From Streptosporangiaceae bacterium (GTDB lineage Bacteria > Actinomycetota > Actinomycetes > Streptosporangiales > Streptosporangiaceae), in the NCBI GenBank assembly GCA_019245115.1, contig JAFARZ010000057.1, forward strand, positions 1 to 35,187: a DNA stretch of 35,187 bases. The letters are read 5' to 3'. This document shows, in pieces, positions 31,119 to 35,187 of this stretch. The notes below the pieces were generated by a model, which saw nothing but the letters and a program-made list of their open reading frames with translations, was not told where the DNA came from and did no database searches. Within the stretch, counting starts at the first letter, position 1. The number at the start of each line of letters is the position of its first letter. Position numbers and translations under genes: made by a program.

Positions 31119-32147
31119 TCAGGCCAGCGCCAGCGAACCGGTGCGCTTGAACGTGCTGATGATCGGCGCCGTCTCGGCCGTCCGCACCCCCGGCAGGCGG
31201 GCGAGCGGCCCGGTCACGTATTCGTACAGATGCTGGGTGTCCCGGAACGCCCCGCTTGCCATGAGGTTGCTCGGGCCGGTCATCGCCGCCGCGAACGGGA
31301 TCTCGGCGTGCGCGGCAAGGGTGCGCCCGGCCTCGTCGAGCCGGGCGGGCTCCACCGACAGCCACAGCAGCGCCGAGACCCCGATGCCGAGCACGTCGTC
31401 GATGTCTACATCGAAGTAAAGCAGCCCGGCGTGACACAGTTCGGCGATCCGGCGGCGCACCGTCGACTCGTGCCAGTGCGTCGCGACGGCGAGCGCCGCG
31501 TTGCTCGCCCGGCCGTCGCGGGTCAGCTCGGCGAGCAGCACGTCGTCCTCGGGCCGCAAGGTGACCGGGTCAGTCCCGGTAGCTTGCGGGGCCGGCGCCT
31601 GGCCCGGACGAAGCCGCGCCGATTGAAGCCGCGCCAGTTGCGCGTCGGACAGCGAGTTCGCCACGCCCGGCCACGCCACCGGGCTGAACACGTGCAGGGT
31701 CGCGTGCGCGGAGATCTGCACCACCCGGCGGCTGCCGGGAAGGCCGCGCAGGAACAAGCTATTGCGCTGCTCGGCCGTCCGCGCCTGGAGGACGCACGCG
31801 ATCTCGGTCCCGCCCGAGCACAGCCGGATCCACCTGGTGTCGGGCCTGCGTGCGAGCGCTTCGGCGATCCCGTTCGCGCTGCCCGGCGTGGTCTGGAGCC
31901 GGACCATCCAGTCCACCCAGCCCGCCCGCTGGGCTCGCACCACGCCAAGCACCCGCAGCCCGGCCGATTCCCCGAGCCGCCGGTACCGGCGCGCGGCGGT
32001 CTGGTCGGAGATCCCGACCACGTCCGCGATCAGCCGGAACGAAGCCCGCGGCTCCAGCAGGAGGACATGGAGAATCTGGCGATCAGTTGGGTCTAGGTCG
32101 GCTGTTTCCACGCCCACGAAGCTATCAAAGTCGAGATCCGGCACCAT
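31119..32147 (-). CDS. Two-unit Lrp/AsnC family transcriptional regulator, 342 aa
   Basis: Two AsnC-type units in tandem. The first winged HTH is DLDPTDRQILHVLLLEPRAS with VVGISDQTAARRYRRLGESA, followed by a first ligand-binding (RAM-like) domain. A second HTH starts at about residue 197 (LRPEDDVLLAELTRDGRAS, ALAVATHWHESTVRRRIAEL) with a second RAM-like domain (ALLWLSVEPARLDEAGRTLA, GAFRDTQHLYEYV). The ATG at 32147 starts inside an 18-bp palindrome shared with the divergent exporter gene. This architecture usually controls an adjacent transporter, here the MFS gene at 32190. Its ligand is unknown. Confidence 0.9.
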   Translation of the reverse strand: MVPDLDFDSFVGVETADLDPTDRQILHVLLLEPRASFRLIADVVGISDQTAARRYRRLGESAGLRVLGVVRAQRAGWVDWMVRLQTTPGSANGIAEALARRPDTRWIRLCSGGTEIACVLQARTAEQRNSLFLRGLPGSRRVVQISAHATLHVFSPVAWPGVANSLSDAQLARLQSARLRPGQAPAPQATGTDPVTLRPEDDVLLAELTRDGRASNAALAVATHWHESTVRRRIAELCHAGLLYFDVDIDDVLGIGVSALLWLSVEPARLDEAGRTLAAHAEIPFAAAMTGPSNLMASGAFRDTQHLYEYVTGPLARLPGVRTAETAPIISTFKRTGSLALA

Positions 32148-32164
32148 TGATCGAATTCATGGAA
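32147..32164. promoter_or_regulatory. Candidate operator of the AsnC-type regulator
   Basis: TTGATCGAATTCATGGAA is an imperfect palindrome around GAATTC, symmetric at 12 of 18 positions, and is A/T-rich in very GC-rich DNA. It lies in the 42-bp gap between the divergent regulator and exporter. Lrp/AsnC proteins bind such AT-rich palindromes. Confidence 0.55.
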
Positions 32165-32189
32165 TCAGAGCAGCCGATCGGCTTACCTG

Positions 32190-33659
32190 ATGGGCATGGA
32201 CAAGAAGTGGTGGACCTTGCTCGCTGTGTGCGCGGGCACCTTCATGTTGTTGCTCGATGTGACGATCGTCACGGTTGCCCAGCCCGAAATCCAGGGCGCG
32301 CTGCGGGCCAGCTTCACCGAGGTGCAGTGGATCGTCGACGCGTACGCCCTGACCTTGGCCGCGTTGCTGCTCACCTCCGGTGTGCTCGCCGATCGTTACG
32401 GCCGGAAACTGCTGTTCGAGATCGGCCTGGCGGTTTTCACCGCCGGCTCGCTGTTGTGCGGGCTGGCCCGCGACCCGCTGATGCTGATCTTGTCGCGCAG
32501 CGGCCAGGGAGTCGGCGGGGCCATCATGTTCTCGGTCTCGCTCGCCCTGCTCGGCCACAGCTTCCAGGGCCGGGAACGCGGCACCGCGTTCGGCGCGTGG
32601 GGAGCGATCGCCGGCGTCGCCACCGCGCTCGGGCCGGTGCTCGGCGGGGTGATCACGAGCGGCTGGTCGTGGCGCGGCATCTTCCTGGTCAACGTCCCGG
32701 TCGGCGTCGCGGCGCTCGCCGTGACCGTCAGGCGCGTGGAGGAATCCCGCTCCCCGCACGCCTCACGCCTGGACTGGGCCGGCTTCGCCTTGTTCACCTG
32801 CGGGCTGGTCAGCCTGGTTTATGGCCTGATCCGGGTCGGCGAGTATGCCTGGTCCGATGCTGGCGTGATCGCCTGCCTGGCACTCGGCGGTGCCGCGCTG
32901 GCGGCGTTCATCGCGGTCGAGCGCCGCGTCACACACCCGATGTTCGACGTGACGCTGCTGCGCAAACCCGCATTCGCGGGTGCCTCGATCGCCGCGTTCG
33001 CGATGAACGGCTCGCTCTACGCACTGCTCCTGTACCTGGTCCTCTACCTGCAGGACATCCTCGGCTACTCCGCGCTGGCGGCCGGCCTGCGGCTGGCCAT
33101 TATCAGCGCCGCGCAGTTGGTCACCGCGACCGTGGCCGGCCGGATCAGCGATCGCGTTCCAGCCCGGTGGCTGATCGGATCGGGACTGCTGGGAGTCGGC
33201 ATCGGTCTTTTGCTGATGAATGGACTGAACGGCGTCTCTTCCTGGACACATCTTGTTCCTGGGTTCGTCGTGGCTGGCCTCGGCGCGGGGCTGGTGAACC
33301 CGCCGCTGGCCTCGGCGGCGATCAGCGTCGTCCCGCTGCCGCGGGCCGGCATGGCGTCCGGGATCAATTCGACGTTCCGCCAGGTCGGTATCGCCACCGG
33401 CATCGCGGCCCTCGGCTCGATCTTCACCGCCGCGGTGCCGCGCGACCTGGTGGCGCATGCTCCTACCGCCGCGCTGCGATCCGCTTTCGCGGCGGGACTG
33501 AACGATCTGATGATCGTCACTGGCGTGACAGCGCTGGCCGGGGCGTTGTGCGCAGTGCTGCTGATCCGCGGCTCACGGCCGGGCGGCCTAGAGCGACCCG
33601 ATCGCACGGCCGACCCTGGTCGCCAGGACCAGTACGCAGGCGGCACAGCCGACCGCTAG
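32190..33659 (+). CDS. MFS transporter, DHA2 (EmrB/QacA) type, 489 aa
   Basis: A 14-segment drug:H+ antiporter-like exporter. TM1 with LLLDVTIVTVAQPEIQ (motif D1 type), then QWIVDAYALTLAALLLTSGV, motif A GVLADRYGRKLLFEIGLA, SRSGQGVGGAIMFSVSLAL, and motif C GPVLGGVITSGWSWRGIFLV are all present. The two possible starts are ATG at 32190 and ATG at 32196 (MDKKWW); neither has a clear ribosome binding site, so a leaderless transcript is possible. It is divergent from the AsnC-type regulator with a shared palindrome. Its last 72 bases overlap, tail to tail, the next MFS gene. Substrate unknown; an amino acid or drug-like compound sensed by the regulator is plausible. Confidence 0.92.
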   Translation: MGMDKKWWTLLAVCAGTFMLLLDVTIVTVAQPEIQGALRASFTEVQWIVDAYALTLAALLLTSGVLADRYGRKLLFEIGLAVFTAGSLLCGLARDPLMLILSRSGQGVGGAIMFSVSLALLGHSFQGRERGTAFGAWGAIAGVATALGPVLGGVITSGWSWRGIFLVNVPVGVAALAVTVRRVEESRSPHASRLDWAGFALFTCGLVSLVYGLIRVGEYAWSDAGVIACLALGGAALAAFIAVERRVTHPMFDVTLLRKPAFAGASIAAFAMNGSLYALLLYLVLYLQDILGYSALAAGLRLAIISAAQLVTATVAGRISDRVPARWLIGSGLLGVGIGLLLMNGLNGVSSWTHLVPGFVVAGLGAGLVNPPLASAAISVVPLPRAGMASGINSTFRQVGIATGIAALGSIFTAAVPRDLVAHAPTAALRSAFAAGLNDLMIVTGVTALAGALCAVLLIRGSRPGGLERPDRTADPGRQDQYAGGTADR

Positions 33660-34823
33660 CGTGATCCAGGGCAGTGCGTGGCTGGTCGTGAACAGCCAGC
33701 CGAACAGCCCGGGCGCGGCCGCCCGGGCCAGCGCCCACGACAACTGATAGACGGCCATGTAGCGGCCGCGCGCGTGCTCGGGCGCGGCCGCTACGACCAG
33801 GCCGTTGAACACCGGTCCCTGAATGAGTTCGGCGACGGTGTAGACGGCCACGGCGATGAAGACGCCCGGGATCGCGAACCCGGCCGGCGCGGCGGCGGTA
33901 AGCCACATGAGCAGGAACGACACGCCCCACACGGCTGCGCTGAGCTGCAGCACGCGGACCGGACGGCGCCTGGCGAACAAGCCCCAGACCGCGGTCTGGA
34001 AGGCGGCGACCGCCACCGTGTTTACCGCGAACAGCAAGCCGCTCAGCCACACCGCCTGATGCAGGACGCGGACGAGGTACAAGGCCAGCAGCACGTCGAG
34101 GACCATCATGCACAACACGAACAGCACGTTCATGATGGTGAGCAGCATGAACGGCCCGTCGGTCAGCGCGGCGCGGTAGCCGCCTCGTGCCGTGTCGCCT
34201 GCCGGTGCTGGCCGTGGCTGGGTCCGTGACCGTCGCGACCAGATTGTGACGAGCATGGCGGCGAGCGCGAAGCTGGCCGCGTTGGCCAGGGCGAGGACGC
34301 GGTACCCGATGCCGCTGCCCGCGGCGAGCGCCGCGGCCGCGAGCAGCCCGCCCAGCCCGTACCCGGCGTTGCGGGCCGCCCGCTGGAAGGCGAACCAGCG
34401 GGCCCGATCTGGTCCGTTGAACGCCTCCCCCACCAGGGCGAGGTTCGCGGTCCAGAAAAACCTGCCGCCCGCCGCCGCGAAGAACGCGAAGAACACGAGC
34501 TCCCACAGGCTGCTGACCGCCAGGTAACCGGCGAAGGCGGCCGCGGAAATCAGGTTGCCGATGATCACGACCCGGGCCGGGGTCAGCCGGTCGATGAGCG
34601 CTCCGCCAATCAGGGCGGCGGGCAGTGCGAGCAGGATCGCCGCGCTCAGGCCGAACCCCACCACAGGCAGCGACAGGCCGGTCGTATGCAGGAAGTACAC
34701 GACCGCGAACGGTTCGAACAGGCCGTCGCCGAGGCTGTCGGTGAACAGCGCTCCGGCGAGGGAGTAGTGTCCGGTCAGTTCAGGCAGCCCGAGCTTGTCC
34801 CGCGCGAGCGCCCTGACCGCCAT
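33588..34823 (-). CDS. MFS transporter, 411 aa
   Basis: A 12-segment major facilitator of the simpler (MFS_1, macrolide-exporter-like) type. It opens GHYSLAGALFTDSLGDGLFE, has the motif A loop GGALIDRLTPARVVIIGN, NLALVGEAFNGPDRARWFAF, and ends in a TM near WITLAVGCAACVLVLATRVG. A basic loop with RSRTQPRPAPAGDTARGG separates the halves. The ATG at 34823 is the annotated start; the first TM begins about residue 22. It converges on the DHA2 gene and overlaps it by 72 bp. The substrate is unknown. Confidence 0.9.
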   Translation of the reverse strand: MAVRALARDKLGLPELTGHYSLAGALFTDSLGDGLFEPFAVVYFLHTTGLSLPVVGFGLSAAILLALPAALIGGALIDRLTPARVVIIGNLISAAAFAGYLAVSSLWELVFFAFFAAAGGRFFWTANLALVGEAFNGPDRARWFAFQRAARNAGYGLGGLLAAAALAAGSGIGYRVLALANAASFALAAMLVTIWSRRSRTQPRPAPAGDTARGGYRAALTDGPFMLLTIMNVLFVLCMMVLDVLLALYLVRVLHQAVWLSGLLFAVNTVAVAAFQTAVWGLFARRRPVRVLQLSAAVWGVSFLLMWLTAAAPAGFAIPGVFIAVAVYTVAELIQGPVFNGLVVAAAPEHARGRYMAVYQLSWALARAAAPGLFGWLFTTSHALPWITLAVGCAACVLVLATRVGRAIGSL

Positions 34824-35187
34824 GACTGATCCAGGCTACGCCCCCGCCCCACCCCCCTGCGCCCGCTCCCCCGCGCCCGCTCCCCCGCGCCCGTCACCTG
34901 CCCGCGCCACTCACCCGAGTCGCACCCGATGCCCGAAATTTCGCACTATCCACCCCCATACTCGAAGCTGCATTCGGTCTTCGCGTGGAAGATCGGGGTT
35001 TTGCGGAAGCTTAGGTACCGGAAACCGGCGTCCTTTCTTCCGCTGGTGTTTCGCACTTTTGGGGTGGGTGTGGTGGAGGCTGGCGGGGTGTGGTGGAGCC
35101 CTGCCGTGATGTGGGGGCTATCCGGGCTTGAGTGAGACGTAGAAGCATCGGCGGTGCCATATCCGCCTCGTGGTGAGGAGATCCGCC
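34824..35187. other. Region without a recognised gene; short tandem repeat
   Basis: A 14-bp unit close to cgcccgctcccccg repeats about three times at 34858-34895. From about 34930 the DNA is less GC-rich. A plus-strand frame at 34929-35135 (68 codons, MPEISHYPPPYSKLHSVFAW) is read there, but it has no ribosome binding site and no family likeness. Confidence 0.4.

Noticed and set aside
34929..35135. 68-codon plus-strand frame near the window end
   Set aside because: No ribosome binding site, low-complexity end and no resemblance to a known protein; could be real but unsupported.

Overview
The window is chromosomal DNA of a high-GC Gram-positive bacterium (Actinomycetota). The signs are G/C-rich third codon positions, many GTG starts, GTGA/ATGA/TGATG gene junctions, and actinobacterial families: an S-adenosyl methyltransferase of the DUF574 type, DUF2252, a GAP family protein, a MalT-like LuxR regulator and a GH15 glucosidase/trehalase. 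The order Streptosporangiales or a relative is a guess from gene content. No rRNA, tRNA, CRISPR array, transposase or prophage gene was recognised.

Layout. (1) 0.5-4.0 kb: two linked unknown genes, a DUF2877 (AllH-like) protein and an aldose 1-epimerase. (2) 4.1-20.4 kb: a stress and carbohydrate island with a GAP family membrane protein, DUF2252, GH15, a CYTH-like unknown, GH13, an MFS exporter, a large MalT-type LuxR regulator, a PLDc_N/SHOCT membrane protein and a potassium channel. Between these intact genes are remnants: an RDD protein cut internally and joined to a ClC channel fragment, a YihY/BrkB protein cut internally and joined to the C-terminal part of a GH63-type glucosidase, a DUF1269 gene missing its front part, two truncated genes facing each other at 18.25-18.67 kb, and a decapitated-tail CMD family gene. 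(3) 20.35-23.3 kb: a MobA/MocA-like nucleotidyltransferase and an XdhC protein (molybdenum hydroxylase maturation) with a DUF574 methyltransferase between them. (4) 23.4-27.7 kb: a minus-strand operon of FMN riboswitch, ribE, ribBA, ribH, hisG and a NUDIX gene. (5) 28.5-34.8 kb: a HAD phosphatase, an ECF sigma factor with a zinc-finger-like motif, a membrane anchor and an outside Ig-like domain, an AsnC-type regulator divergent from a drug exporter, and another MFS transporter.

The most interesting signal is not a gene. A 15-bp inverted repeat, TCACCC-N5-GGGTG, occurs about eight times between 4.07 and 20.12 kb, mostly 70-90 bp upstream of start codons in the stress island, and not elsewhere in the intergenic DNA that I could see. 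It looks like the operator of one regulon. Two copies have no gene start beside them now, and the gene remnants nearby suggest the genes they served were deleted. The LuxR regulator inside the island is one candidate to bind it.
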